The notes beneath the pieces were generated by a model. That model was not told where the DNA came from. It did not search any database and worked only from the letters and a program-made list of their open reading frames with translations. From Oxalobacteraceae sp. CFBP 13730 (GTDB lineage: Bacteria > Pseudomonadota > Gammaproteobacteria > Burkholderiales > Burkholderiaceae_D): 64,000 bases of DNA. The translations under genes were made by a program, and so were the position numbers. This document shows, piece by piece, positions 27,370 to 36,200 of this stretch. The DNA lies in NCBI GenBank assembly GCA_014841835.1, contig JACYUQ010000004.1, positions 248,001-312,000 of the forward strand, written 5' to 3'. Every line of letters begins with the position of its first letter. The stretch's first letter is position 1.

Positions 27370-28722
27370 ATGACGAGCAAAGTTCTCTGGGGCGAAGGCT
27401 TGCTGCTGCGCCCCCAGCACTTCCAGCGCCAGGATGCGTATCACGAGCATTGCCTGTTCAAGAGCGTCAAGGCGGTCCATCCGTACGCCTGGGGCGTCGA
27501 GCTGTGCGAGATCGACCGCGAAGCGCTGGCCAGCAGCATTCTGCGCGTGACCGGGCTGGCGCTGCGCTTCCAGGACGGCGAGCTGTACGAGGCGCCCGGC
27601 AGCGACGAGCTGCCCGTCACGATCGACCTGAGCACGCTGCCGCAAACGGTGCAGGCGGTGACGTATTACGCGGCGCTGCCGGGCCTGAAGCCCTTCAATG
27701 CCAACTTCGTGCAGCCGGGGCAGGCCGCAACGTCGGCCGACAATGCGGCACGCTTCATGCAGGTGAACCTGGAGGCGCCCGACCTGTTCACGCAGGCCGC
27801 GCCCGTGCAGCTGGCCTATCTGCGGCGCGCGCTGCGCCTGGTGGCCGAGTTCGAGCCGCGCGACGCCTACATCCATTTTCCGCTGCTGCGCGTGCGGCGC
27901 ACGCCCACCGGTGGCTTCGAGCCCGATCCGGCCATGGTGCCGCCAGCCCTGTCGGTGGGCGCGTCACCGGTGCTGTTCCAGGGTTTGCGGCGCCTGCTCG
28001 ACGCGCTGCAGGCCAAGGTCAGTGCGCTGTACGGCCACCATCGCGAACCGACCCGCAACGTGATCGAATTCCGCTCGGGCGACATGTCGTCGTTCTGGCT
28101 GCTGCACACGGCCAGTTCGGCCTACGCGGCGCTGACGCACCACTTCCATCATCCGGCGCTGCATCCCGAGCGCCTGTTCCAGTCGCTGCTGGACGTGGCC
28201 GGCGGCCTGATGACGTTCTCGAAGAGCTGGACCCTGGCCGACCTGCCGGCCTACCAGCATGGCGATCCCGGGCCCGCATTCGCGAAACTGCACGCGATCA
28301 TCCGCGAGCTGCTCGACACGGTCATCTCGGCCAAGTACTTCGGCATTGCACTGAACGAGGTGCGCCCGTCGTACCACATCGGGATGCTCGACTCGGGCAA
28401 GATCGACGATGCCACCACGTTCTATATCGCGGTATCGGCGGACATCGCCGCGCTCGAACTGGTCGAGATCGTGCCGCTGCGCTTCAAGGTGGGCGCGCCA
28501 GACGACGTCGAAAAATTCGTCCTCTCGGCGCTGCCTGGCGTGCGCCTGCAATATTCGCCGCAGCCACCGGCAGCGATCCCCGTGCGGCCCGAGACCTGCT
28601 ACTTCAGCCTCGAATCGAAGGGGCCGATGTTCGAGCGCATGCGCAAGGCGCAATCGATCTCGATCTACGCACCCGAAGGCTTGAAGGAACTCAAGCTCGA
28701 ACTGCTGGCCGTGGTGGCGTGA
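27370..28722 (+). CDS. tssK: Type VI secretion baseplate subunit TssK
   Basis: Adaptor of 450 residues linking the baseplate to the TssJLM membrane complex. The N-terminus MTSKVLWGEGLLLRPQHFQRQDAYHE is highly diagnostic, as are AYWGVEL-like PYAWGVELCEID, the internal YIHFPLLRVRR and the C-terminal SLESKGPMFERMRKAQSISIYAPEG. The start at 27370 fits the family; a longer open frame to 27292 does not. Unusually, no tssL, tssJ or tssM follows. The next genes are a coiled-coil protein and mqo, so the rest of the machine must be encoded elsewhere or be absent. Confidence 0.95.
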   Translation: MTSKVLWGEGLLLRPQHFQRQDAYHEHCLFKSVKAVHPYAWGVELCEIDREALASSILRVTGLALRFQDGELYEAPGSDELPVTIDLSTLPQTVQAVTYYAALPGLKPFNANFVQPGQAATSADNAARFMQVNLEAPDLFTQAAPVQLAYLRRALRLVAEFEPRDAYIHFPLLRVRRTPTGGFEPDPAMVPPALSVGASPVLFQGLRRLLDALQAKVSALYGHHREPTRNVIEFRSGDMSSFWLLHTASSAYAALTHHFHHPALHPERLFQSLLDVAGGLMTFSKSWTLADLPAYQHGDPGPAFAKLHAIIRELLDTVISAKYFGIALNEVRPSYHIGMLDSGKIDDATTFYIAVSADIAALELVEIVPLRFKVGAPDDVEKFVLSALPGVRLQYSPQPPAAIPVRPETCYFSLESKGPMFERMRKAQSISIYAPEGLKELKLELLAVVA

Positions 28723-28908
28723 AAGGGTGCTGCAGACCCGATGGGGATAAACCTGTGGATAAGTCTGAATACTCAGCTATACGCCTGTATGCACAGCATT
28801 GCCACCTGCAACGGCGCAACACATCCACGCTATTTGGCGCCGCATTTAATTCTCAATGGAAACTATCGCGTATGATAAACGTCTCTTCACGACACGATTC
28901 GACGCGCA
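28723..28908. other. tssK downstream / coiled-coil gene upstream region
   Basis: No gene. A possible -10 (TATGAT) occurs about 35 bp before the next ATG. A DnaA-box-like 9-mer (TGTGGATAA) is present once, too little to call functional. Confidence 0.4.
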
Positions 28909-29451
28909 ATGACCACTGCCATGGCCGCCCCACCGAAGGCCGAAATGCCCCCAGCCCTGCTCGCTGAACTGAGTGCCTGGGCACAACAGTATGCGCACGA
29001 TGCCGGCGCCGGTCTGCGCGACGCACTGGCGACGGCCGACAGCGAGAAGCTGGCGCTGCAGGCCGACCTGGACGAGGCCCAGGCCGCGCGCGAGCATGCG
29101 CAGTCGATGGCCGAAGAACGCGACGAAGAAATCCAGCGCCTGACGGCCGAGTTGCGCAACGCGCGCCAGATCGCCACCGACGCGCTGGTCGGCAAGGCCA
29201 AGGATCAGCTGGCCATCGACGGCAAGGATGCGCAACTGGTCGATCTGCGCCAGCAGCTCGAGCGCAACGTAACGGCCACGGCGGCCGAGTCGGATGCACG
29301 CCTGCAGGCCCAGATGGACCTGATCGGCGCCACGACCGAGCGCGACAACCTGATGGGCGAGCTGAAGGATTTGCAGACGAAACTCGACACCTCGCGCACC
29401 GAGCGCAGCGCGTTGCGGGCCGAACTCGAAGCACTGCGTTCACGCAAATAA
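28909..29451 (+). CDS. Hypothetical coiled-coil protein
   Basis: A soluble 180-residue protein of unknown function. After a short Ala/Pro-rich head (1-15), residues about 40-180 are almost entirely heptad-like, rich in Ala, Glu, Leu, Gln and Arg (for example EEIQRLTAELRNAR and ELKDLQTKLDTSRTERSALRAELEALRS in parts), predicting a long coiled coil. No signal peptide or membrane segment is present. It lies between tssK and mqo with its own promoter-like region and a strong terminator after it. Confidence 0.72.
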   Translation: MTTAMAAPPKAEMPPALLAELSAWAQQYAHDAGAGLRDALATADSEKLALQADLDEAQAAREHAQSMAEERDEEIQRLTAELRNARQIATDALVGKAKDQLAIDGKDAQLVDLRQQLERNVTATAAESDARLQAQMDLIGATTERDNLMGELKDLQTKLDTSRTERSALRAELEALRSRK

Positions 29452-29472
29452 CACGCTCTGCACCGCACAACG

Positions 29473-29510
29473 ACAAAGGCCCCGGCGCTGTGAAGCACCG
29501 GGGCCTTTGT
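29473..29510. terminator. Bidirectional terminator between the coiled-coil gene and mqo
   Basis: A perfect 13-bp inverted repeat (ACAAAGGCCCCGG / CCGGGGCCTTTGT) with a 12-nt loop lies between convergent genes and carries AAA/TTT flanks on both sides, so it can act for both. Confidence 0.85.
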
Positions 29511-29530
29511 CATTGTTACGACGGTCTTGC

Positions 29531-31120
29531 TTACTCTTGCGATGCGGCCGTCACGTCGAGCGTGAAGGCTTTCAGGCCCAGAACAGCGCTGCTCTGCTGA
29601 CGGATCTGGTTGGCATACGCTGCATCACCGTTGAGCTTGCGGCCATACGAAGGGATCATTTCCTTCATCTTGGCTTGCCACTCGGGCGTCTTCAGCTTGT
29701 CCTTGAACGCCGATGCCGCGATCACTTTCAGCATGATCGGCGCAGCGGTCGAGGCGCCTGGCGACGCGCCCAGCAGGGCCGTGACCGAACCGTCACCCGA
29801 TGCCACGACTTCGGTACCGAACTGCAGCAGGCCGCCCTTGGCCGGATCGTCCTTGACGATCTGCACGCGCTGACCTGCGTTGACCAGTTTCCAGTCTTCC
29901 TTCTTGGCTTCCGGCAGGTACTCACGCAGGGTTGCCACGCGGTCTTCCTGCGACTGCATCACTTGCTCGACCAGGTACTTGGTCAGCGGGATGTTGTCGA
30001 TACCGGCTTGCACCATCGGACGCACGTTGCCGGTGTTGACCGATGCTGGCATGTCGATCCACGAACCGTTTTTCAGGAACTTGGTCGAGAACGTCGCGAA
30101 CGGGCCAAACAGCAGCGCTTTCTTGCCGTCGATGACGCGGGTGTCCAGGTGCGGCACGGACATTGGCGGCGAACCGACCGATGCCTTGCCATACACCTTG
30201 GCGTTGTGCGCCTCGACCAGTGCCTGATTGGTGGTGACGAGCCACTGGCCACCGACCGGTACGCCGCCGAAGCCCTTGGCTTCAGGAATGCCGGTCTTTT
30301 CCAGCAGTGGCAGTGCGCCGCCGCCGGCGCCGATGAACACGAATTTGGTGCTCACGGTCGAGACCTTGTTGTCGGCCAGGTTCTTGACGGTGACGTTCCA
30401 CAGGCCGTTTTCGCCGCGCTTGATGTCTTCGACCTGGGTACGCAGGTTCAGCGTCATCCCGTGGGTGCCGGTCAGGTGCTTGACCATGCTGCGGGTCAGG
30501 GCGCCGAAGTTGACGTCGGTACCGATTTCCATGCGGGTCGCAGCCACTTTCTGCGCTGCATCGCGGCCATTCATGACCAGCGGTGCCCACTTGCGAATTT
30601 CTGCCTGGTCTTCGCTATACAGCATGCCCTTGAACAGGTTTTCCTTCTGCAGTGCGGCGTAGCGCTTGCGCAGGAAATTGATGTTGTCGTCGCCCCAGAC
30701 AAAGGCCATATGCGGCACGTTGTTGATGAAGGTCTGCGGCGCGCCCAGGTATTGCTTTTGCACCTGGTAAGCCCAGAACTGCTTCGACACTTCGAACTGC
30801 TCGTTGATGTCGACCGCCTTCTTGGTGTCGATGGTACCGTCCGGCATTTCCGGCGTGTAGTTCAGCTCGGCGAAACCGGAGTGACCGGTGCCGGCGTTGT
30901 TCATGGCATCCGAACTTTCGGCCGAGACCGAATCCATGCGTTCGTACATCTGGATCGTCAGTTCCGGATCGAGTTCCTTGAGCATCGTACCGAGCGTGGC
31001 GCTCATGACGCCGGCACCGATCAGGACAACGTCCACCGGCTTGTCATTGGATGGAGCGGGCGCTTTCGAGCACGAAGCGACGATGAAGCAAGAAAGGACG
31101 ACGAATAGCGAGTTGCGCAT
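29531..31120 (-). CDS. mqo: Malate:quinone oxidoreductase
   Basis: FAD enzyme of 529 residues that oxidises malate to oxaloacetate and passes electrons to quinone at the inner membrane. Recognisable parts are VVLIGAGVMSATLGTMLKELDP (FAD motif), MNNAGTGHSGFAELNYTP, VPHMAFVWG, VAATRMEIGTDVNFG, SVPHLDTRVIDGKKALLFGPFA and LGASPGASTAAPIML (quoted in parts). The N-terminus is unusual: a short hydrophobic segment ends VASC at Cys17, a good lipobox, which would imply export and lipidation. E. coli-type Mqo also has a hydrophobic N-terminus, so this may only be a membrane anchor. AGGTGA lies 9 bp upstream of the start. Confidence 0.95.
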   Translation of the reverse strand: MRNSLFVVLSCFIVASCSKAPAPSNDKPVDVVLIGAGVMSATLGTMLKELDPELTIQMYERMDSVSAESSDAMNNAGTGHSGFAELNYTPEMPDGTIDTKKAVDINEQFEVSKQFWAYQVQKQYLGAPQTFINNVPHMAFVWGDDNINFLRKRYAALQKENLFKGMLYSEDQAEIRKWAPLVMNGRDAAQKVAATRMEIGTDVNFGALTRSMVKHLTGTHGMTLNLRTQVEDIKRGENGLWNVTVKNLADNKVSTVSTKFVFIGAGGGALPLLEKTGIPEAKGFGGVPVGGQWLVTTNQALVEAHNAKVYGKASVGSPPMSVPHLDTRVIDGKKALLFGPFATFSTKFLKNGSWIDMPASVNTGNVRPMVQAGIDNIPLTKYLVEQVMQSQEDRVATLREYLPEAKKEDWKLVNAGQRVQIVKDDPAKGGLLQFGTEVVASGDGSVTALLGASPGASTAAPIMLKVIAASAFKDKLKTPEWQAKMKEMIPSYGRKLNGDAAYANQIRQQSSAVLGLKAFTLDVTAASQE

Positions 31121-31663
31121 ACGAGTATCACCTGAAAAAATGTGTGCGATGGCCTGGCATGCAACATCTGATTTAAAAATTCAACGGCTCGGTAGTGGCG
31201 CATTCCGCAAGCAACAGGAAGCGCCAATAGAGAACGGGTTGTCGGGATCTGTCGCGGCAAATAGCCGCAACAAGCCTCGCCAACCGACGCAATAGCAAGG
31301 CCGATGCATCGCCGCGACCGGGTCTCGATCGGGGCGGCATCATGGGCTGGCAAACAAGGATATAACGCGTTGACAGGAGAGTCAGGCGGGCCAGTCAATA
31401 TCCCTGGCGTCCATCGAAACTGGGGGTAACTCTTGTATAGGAGTTGGGCAAGTATAGCCCAAACAAAGTCGCCTTGCTTGGGGCCGGCCCGCTTAAAAGG
31501 CTGTCTCAGTATTCAAGCGGTAGGGTTCTGCGTACTACTACTGAGGCAATGACGCGACGTTTATGCGGTGGGTTTCTTGCCGTGCATGAGGCGGGTTTTC
31601 AGCGGCATCGGAACAACGACTGAATAGCTACTTTGTGTTGATACCCACTGCTATAATTTCAGT
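31121..31663. other. Intergenic region between divergent mqo and DUF2946 genes
   Basis: No gene is supported in these 543 bases. A 29-codon minus-strand open stretch ending MPLKTRLMHGKKPTA (around 31560-31650) could be the tail of a lost gene but is too short to name. TATAAT at 31652-31657 sits 7 bp before the DUF2946 ATG. Confidence 0.5.
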
Positions 31664-32056
31664 ATGCGAATCGACAGAATGACACGCTGCCTTGCTGCTT
31701 GGCTTGCATCCATCGCGATGCTGTTTGCTGCATTGGCGCCGTCAATGTCTCAGGCAATGGCTGTCATGTCGGGGGATACCTGGACTGAAATTTGCAGCAT
31801 GGGTGGCACCCGATTCGTCAAGGTCACTGCAGCGACAGGCGATGTTTCCGATCACGCACCATCCGATGCTGGACATGTCGACCATTGCCCGCTTTGTGCC
31901 ACGCACGCAGGCTCGTTCGTTTTGCCACCGGGTGCGGGCTGTTCCATTCCCCTGATCGACACCCGGGAAACCCATCCCTTCCTGTTCTTCCAATCGCCCT
32001 ATCCGCTGGCGATCTGGAAGCTCGCGCAAGCACGCGCGCCTCCTCTGCGCTCCTGA
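31664..32056 (+). CDS. DUF2946 family protein
   Basis: Exported or membrane-anchored 130-residue protein. A hydrophobic N-terminal segment (about 10-32) is followed by WTEICSMGGTRFV and the HCPLCATHAG motif with a Cys-x-x-Cys pair. This is the DUF2946 pattern, often found next to TonB-dependent receptors and copper-related genes. A perfect TATAAT ends 6 bp before the ATG, which would place the transcription start at or beside the start codon, so the mRNA may be leaderless. A metal-related role is suggested by family and neighbour, not shown. Confidence 0.78.
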   Translation: MRIDRMTRCLAAWLASIAMLFAALAPSMSQAMAVMSGDTWTEICSMGGTRFVKVTAATGDVSDHAPSDAGHVDHCPLCATHAGSFVLPPGAGCSIPLIDTRETHPFLFFQSPYPLAIWKLAQARAPPLRS

Positions 32057-32177
32057 TCTTCTGCAGCAGTTCGACGTGAAGCCATGCGCAAGCGTGTGCT
32101 GTGCTACGCCTGCTTGAATTTGCCGACCATGCGTCCATCGCATGGTCCGTTCAGGTTAATACGAGAGAGAGATCCCC

Positions 32178-34316
32178 ATGAAAAAAACACGCTGCACATC
32201 CACCATGCACGCCGCGGCCAGCGTCGTCTTGCTGGGACTGACGATTGTCGCTGGTACGCGTGCCGTTGCGCAGGCCGACGAGATGACAACGCGCACGCCA
32301 ATCGTGATTGTGTCGGGCCACGCGTTGCCCGATGGCCAGCGCGCCGGCACGCTTGCCCTTGGGACAAACGGTTCATCGATGGACGTACCGTTTTCAATCG
32401 ACAGCGTCGATGGCGAGCGCGTACGCGACCAGGCAGGCACCACCCTGCAAGATGCATTACGCAATATTCCAGGAGCACAGGCCGATTCGGGTTTCAACGG
32501 GTCGCATACGCAGTTTTTCATCTTGCGCGGTGCGGTTGCCGATAGCGGTACGGGCTCGAACCGTATCTTGCGCGACGGCGTGCGCCTGTCGAACTACCCT
32601 TATGTGCCGGCCTTCATCGACAGCGTGGATGTGCTGCGCGGCCCGGGCTCGGCGGTGGGCGTGCGCAGCGAACCCGGCGGCACGGTCAATCTCGTGACGC
32701 GCCAGCCAACGATGGCCAACGCCGGCGCCGTACTGGTAGCGGCGGGAGAGCATGCCGCGCGCGAGTACACCGCGGACTTGAACCGCATCCTGTCGGTAGA
32801 AGACGCGTTGGCGGCGCGCATCATCGTGACGCGCTCGGATGCGAGCCAGTGGCGCCATGTCCCCGATCGCCTGGAGGCCGTCAAGCTGGGTATCGCACAA
32901 GGCGACGGGCGCCGTTATCGCTTGCGCGCCGGTGTCGAGGCCATCAACCAGACCTATCGCCCCGACTACGGCATCCCCGCAATCGATGGGCGCCCGGTGG
33001 CCATTCCTCGCGATCGCCAGTTCGGCGAACCATTCGGCGATTCGACAACGAAGAATCGCATCGTCGATCTGCACGGCGACGTCGCGATCACCGACGCTAC
33101 CAGGGTTGCCGTCGATATGACCCATCTGGCAGCGCACTCGACGTCGATCAAGAACTTGCTGAACGGCGCGCCGTTGGCAGGGCAGCCAGCCGGCACCTAC
33201 GCCAGGGTCTCGGCCTGGGAGCCTGCTACCAAACGACGGATCGACAGCATCGCCATGTCGCTGACCAGCAAGCAGGAACTGGCCGGCATCACCCACAAGC
33301 TGTTCTTCGGGCTGGACAGATACAAGGAGACGCTCGACCAGCCTGCCTTGACTGTTCCGGCAGCGACCAGCCCGCCCATCAATGTCTACGCACCCGTGTT
33401 CGGCCGCGTGACGGCGCCACCGGCCGGCGTGGTATTACCGCGTTCGCGCACGAGCGAAGATCTGACATCGGTCGCTGCGTCGGCCCAGGACCAGATCGAT
33501 CTTGCTGCCTGGTCACTCGTAGCGGGCCTGCGCTACACGGACCAGCAGTTCATGTATGGCGCCGCGGGCACACTGCCAGTGGATGAGTCCCGCTGGTCGC
33601 CGAAATTGGGTGTGCTGTACCGCGTATCGGCACAGCACACCTTGTACGCCAATATCGCGGCCGGCATGTCGCCAAACCAGGTGTCGTCGTCATCGAACCG
33701 GTCGCTGCCTTCGCGCGTTTCCAGGCAAATGGAAATGGGCTGGAAATCGCTGTGGCTGGAAGGAATGTTGATGGGGGATATCGCCCTGTACCGTCTGCAG
33801 CAGACCAATATGATTTCGGCCGATCAGAGCACGCCGGCAAATAATTTCGACTTCACTGTCGACGGTTCGGCCCGTTCGCAAGGCATCGAGGCATCGCTGA
33901 CCGGATCGGTCAGCGCGAACCTGGACGTTGCGGCAACCTATGCGTATACGGACGCCGCCTATCTGCAGAATGCTGTGTATGGCGGCAAACGCGTGCCCAA
34001 CGTGGCCCGCCATGCCATGACCTTGTGGGGCCAATACCGCTGGAACGACGCCTGGAAAACCGGTGCGGGCCTGTACCTGCAAGGGGCGCGCTTCGCCGAT
34101 GAAGCAAACGGCACGACACTGCCGGGCTACGCCCGCTTCGACGCCACCCATACCTGGGCCAGGAAGCTTGGGCAAGGTCAGTCGATCGAGGTGCAACTGG
34201 CACTCCGCAATGCATTCGACCAGCACTATTTTGTGTCGAGCCACTTGCATGTATCGCGCTGGATCATGCCGGGCGAGGGGCGCAACGTCAGGCTGACCGG
34301 TACTTACCGGTTCTGA
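32178..34316 (+). CDS. TonB-dependent outer-membrane receptor (siderophore/metal type)
   Basis: Outer-membrane transporter of 712 residues. A signal peptide (about 1-31, ending AVAQA) is followed by a plug domain (about 55-175: VPFSIDSVDGERVRDQAGTTLQDALRNIPGAQ, FILRGA, DSVDVLRGPGSAVGVRSEPGGTVNLVTRQP in parts). The beta-barrel ends in Phe (TYRF), as outer-membrane proteins do. It resembles the siderophore-receptor subfamily. A GAGAGAGA ribosome-binding site precedes the ATG. With DUF2946 upstream, copper or ferric-chelate uptake are both possible; I see no clear Fur box. Confidence 0.92.
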   Translation: MKKTRCTSTMHAAASVVLLGLTIVAGTRAVAQADEMTTRTPIVIVSGHALPDGQRAGTLALGTNGSSMDVPFSIDSVDGERVRDQAGTTLQDALRNIPGAQADSGFNGSHTQFFILRGAVADSGTGSNRILRDGVRLSNYPYVPAFIDSVDVLRGPGSAVGVRSEPGGTVNLVTRQPTMANAGAVLVAAGEHAAREYTADLNRILSVEDALAARIIVTRSDASQWRHVPDRLEAVKLGIAQGDGRRYRLRAGVEAINQTYRPDYGIPAIDGRPVAIPRDRQFGEPFGDSTTKNRIVDLHGDVAITDATRVAVDMTHLAAHSTSIKNLLNGAPLAGQPAGTYARVSAWEPATKRRIDSIAMSLTSKQELAGITHKLFFGLDRYKETLDQPALTVPAATSPPINVYAPVFGRVTAPPAGVVLPRSRTSEDLTSVAASAQDQIDLAAWSLVAGLRYTDQQFMYGAAGTLPVDESRWSPKLGVLYRVSAQHTLYANIAAGMSPNQVSSSSNRSLPSRVSRQMEMGWKSLWLEGMLMGDIALYRLQQTNMISADQSTPANNFDFTVDGSARSQGIEASLTGSVSANLDVAATYAYTDAAYLQNAVYGGKRVPNVARHAMTLWGQYRWNDAWKTGAGLYLQGARFADEANGTTLPGYARFDATHTWARKLGQGQSIEVQLALRNAFDQHYFVSSHLHVSRWIMPGEGRNVRLTGTYRF

Positions 34317-34386
34317 TCGGGTTAGCTCGCATTGAATCCGGTGGATGCGGGCACATATAGGGTGTTTGCTATGGGATGCAATATCG

Positions 34387-34815
34387 ATGACGACGACCAC
34401 CAGTTTGCATGCCGCATCGCCACCGCAGGTCCTGATCATCGACGGCGCCAACATCCGGGACATCGCTTCATTGTATGACGAGATCAATCGCGTCTTCATG
34501 GTGGGCGAGGATTGGCAGCTTGGCGCCAGCCTGGATGGGCTGGATGACATGCTCTACGGTGGTTATGGGGTCCTGTGCGGCAAGTCGCCAGCGATCGTCG
34601 TCTGGCAGCAGATGGACAGTAGCCGTATTGCCCTGGGCGTCGAGGCGACCCGTGCTTACTATCTCGCAAAGCTCGAGCATCCGCAGGTGTTCAAACCTGG
34701 CCCGATTCACGCGGCATTGGCGCGCCTCGGGCAGGGCGGGCCGACGTACTTTGATCTGGTGATGCAGGTGTTTGCTGATCATCCGAACATTACATTGCGC
34801 GCGGCTGATCGCTGA
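34387..34815 (+). CDS. Barstar-family ribonuclease inhibitor
   Basis: Protein of about 142 residues. LIIDGANIRDIASLYDEINRVFMVGEDWQLGASLDGLDDMLYGGYGVL (in parts at 16-64) matches the barstar fold: a beta strand, a helix, and the DW-x-LG-x-SLD-x-L helix that blocks a barnase-type RNase active site. The extended C-terminal half ends YFDLVMQVFADHPNITLR. I prefer the ATG at 34387; one 42 bp upstream is possible. No RNase gene is adjacent. It is the first of two clear and one possible barstar-like proteins in the window, and this one lies outside the Tn7-like island. Confidence 0.85.
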   Translation: MTTTTSLHAASPPQVLIIDGANIRDIASLYDEINRVFMVGEDWQLGASLDGLDDMLYGGYGVLCGKSPAIVVWQQMDSSRIALGVEATRAYYLAKLEHPQVFKPGPIHAALARLGQGGPTYFDLVMQVFADHPNITLRAADR

Positions 34816-34851
34816 TGTCTGCCCCGGTCCTGCCACCGCAGGCAGACATCA
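34813..34851. terminator. Hairpin between convergent barstar and PEP-CTERM genes
   Basis: An exact 11-bp inverted repeat (TGATGTCTGCC / GGCAGACATCA) starts within the barstar stop codon. There is no long T-run on either side, so it is a probable but not textbook terminator. Confidence 0.5.
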
Positions 34852-34890
34852 ATCCTGTCCGTTCCGTTTAAAACGGTGAGGCTTCCTCAA

Positions 34891-35577
34891 TTACCTTACA
34901 CGACGGCGACGCGCAAAGGCCATGCCCGTCAGACCGAGCGCCATGATTGCCATCGTTGCCGGTTCGGGAACGTCAGCCGGCGCTGACCGGTCGAATGTGA
35001 TGTTATCGATACCGACCCAATCACTGAAGCTGCCCGGGACAATGACGATGCGGTCGAACAGGACGCTGCTGGCAAACGCCAGGTTGAACTGGCCAATGGT
35101 CGACCCGACCACGGTGCCCAGCAAGGTGCCGCCCTGGTAAGCAAGAACGCGCACATCCGCAGGCGTGGACACGCCAGCAAAGTCGGCGCTGAAGGAATTG
35201 ATGCCGCCACTAAAAAAAGCCGAGAAGCTCGGGTCGCCGTCTTCATTTAGCCAGCCGTTAAAAGCACGCAGCATGTTGCCGCTGACTAGTGATGGATTAC
35301 CTAGCCCACCGACGTCGGTGCCCGAACTGCTGACGACGCTCATAGTCGTGTTGGTTGCCCAGTCTCCGGTCGGTCCTCCGCTTCCCGTAAATGCATTGGG
35401 AGCAAATGTTACCCCGTAGCCGGCGTACTGGCTGCCAAGCACTGCACCCACGCCCAGCCCGCCGATCGGGTCACCGGCGTCGAATGTGATCACCGTCGGG
35501 ACGGCGTTTGCTGGCGCGCCGGCGAGTGCAGAGGTAGCCAGAAAAAGGGAAACCAGAACAGATTTGAACGAAGTCAT
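34891..35577 (-). CDS. PEP-CTERM sorting-domain protein
   Basis: Secreted 228-residue protein. It has a signal peptide (about 1-26, ending NAVP), a Gly/Ser-rich beta-type middle (ITFDAGDPIGGLGVG, VGIDNITFDR) and the PEP-CTERM tripartite tail: VPEPAT, a hydrophobic helix MAIMALGLTGMAF and a basic ARRRRVR end. Such proteins are processed by EpsH/exosortase and are linked to exopolysaccharide in Betaproteobacteria. The exosortase gene is not in the window. Confidence 0.9.
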   Translation of the reverse strand: MTSFKSVLVSLFLATSALAGAPANAVPTVITFDAGDPIGGLGVGAVLGSQYAGYGVTFAPNAFTGSGGPTGDWATNTTMSVVSSSGTDVGGLGNPSLVSGNMLRAFNGWLNEDGDPSFSAFFSGGINSFSADFAGVSTPADVRVLAYQGGTLLGTVVGSTIGQFNLAFASSVLFDRIVIVPGSFSDWVGIDNITFDRSAPADVPEPATMAIMALGLTGMAFARRRRVR

Positions 35578-35972
35578 GTGAGCTCCGAGAACGGTCGGTT
35601 TATTGGGGATGTGTCAGCCAGTAAGTGGCTGATGAGACTGTATTTACAGCCAAATCTTAACCGGGCTGCATTAACTTAGTCACTACAAATTAATAATTTA
35701 AAAAGACTTTGTAGCAACTAGCCCACACGGCCATTTGCTGCATCAGAGACATCGACTTCTCTTGCTTGCATTGTCACGACGTTCGCAGGCACTCGTGAGC
35801 CAACGACTCGGCGCAAGGCGATGTTGTGAGTGGAATTGGTACTGAGAGGAATTGCAGATGGCAGCGGACAAGCAGGGGGGCGAACGCAGATATTCCGCGA
35901 TCGAAGTAGCGGCGCGGTTGGCGCTTATTGCAAACTCTACTGGGCTGTGGCGTGCTTTACCTGCGCGCCACT
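35578..35972. other. Gene-free region to the left of the transposon end
   Basis: No gene can be supported. Short open frames cross the transposon junction and show no motif. The PEP-CTERM promoter should lie in the first 100 bases. If the Tn7-like call is right, this stretch was originally directly downstream of glmS. Confidence 0.5.
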
Positions 35973-35977
35973 GCAGT
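35973..35977. repeat. Left target-site duplication GCAGT
   Basis: The five bases GCAGT immediately left of the TGTGCACAAA end are repeated exactly at 50401-50405 to the right of the other end. Tn7 family insertions duplicate 5 bp. Confidence 0.85.
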
Positions 35978-36127
35978 TGTGCACAAACAATAAAGTTTGA
36001 CACAACCGCCTTAACAAAAACAACAACTTGCGAATTTCATGCGCCAACCCCACTAAGATAAAGTTTGACACGAACTGCATGAATTCGAATGATGTCGGCG
36101 TTTTTTCAACAATAAAGTTTGACACAA
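35978..36127 (+). repeat. Left transposon end with three spaced TnsB-like sites
   Basis: Copies of a 20-bp motif occur at 35986-36005 (AACAATAAAGTTTGACACAA), 36055-36074 (AAGATAAAGTTTGACACGAA) and 36108-36127 (identical to the first). Wide spacing is typical of a Tn7 left end. Confidence 0.85.
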
Positions 36128-36154
36128 TCTCCGGGTTTCTTCGACTATTCGACC

Positions 36155-36178
36155 GACCGCTTTCGACCCAAAGCGGTC
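36155..36178. repeat. Short hairpin derivative of the 110-bp island repeat (copy J)
   Basis: A 9-bp perfect stem GACCGCTTT / AAAGCGGTC with loop CGACCC equals the two ends of the 110-bp repeat brought together. It lies 22 bp downstream of the stop of the 36201-36617 gene. Confidence 0.7.
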
Positions 36179-36200
36179 GTAGCCGAAAAAGGACCGAAGG

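Noticed and set aside
35743..36003. Small minus-strand gene spanning the transposon left end
   Set aside because: It crosses the GCAGT/TGT junction and has no motif, so it cannot be an ancestral gene.
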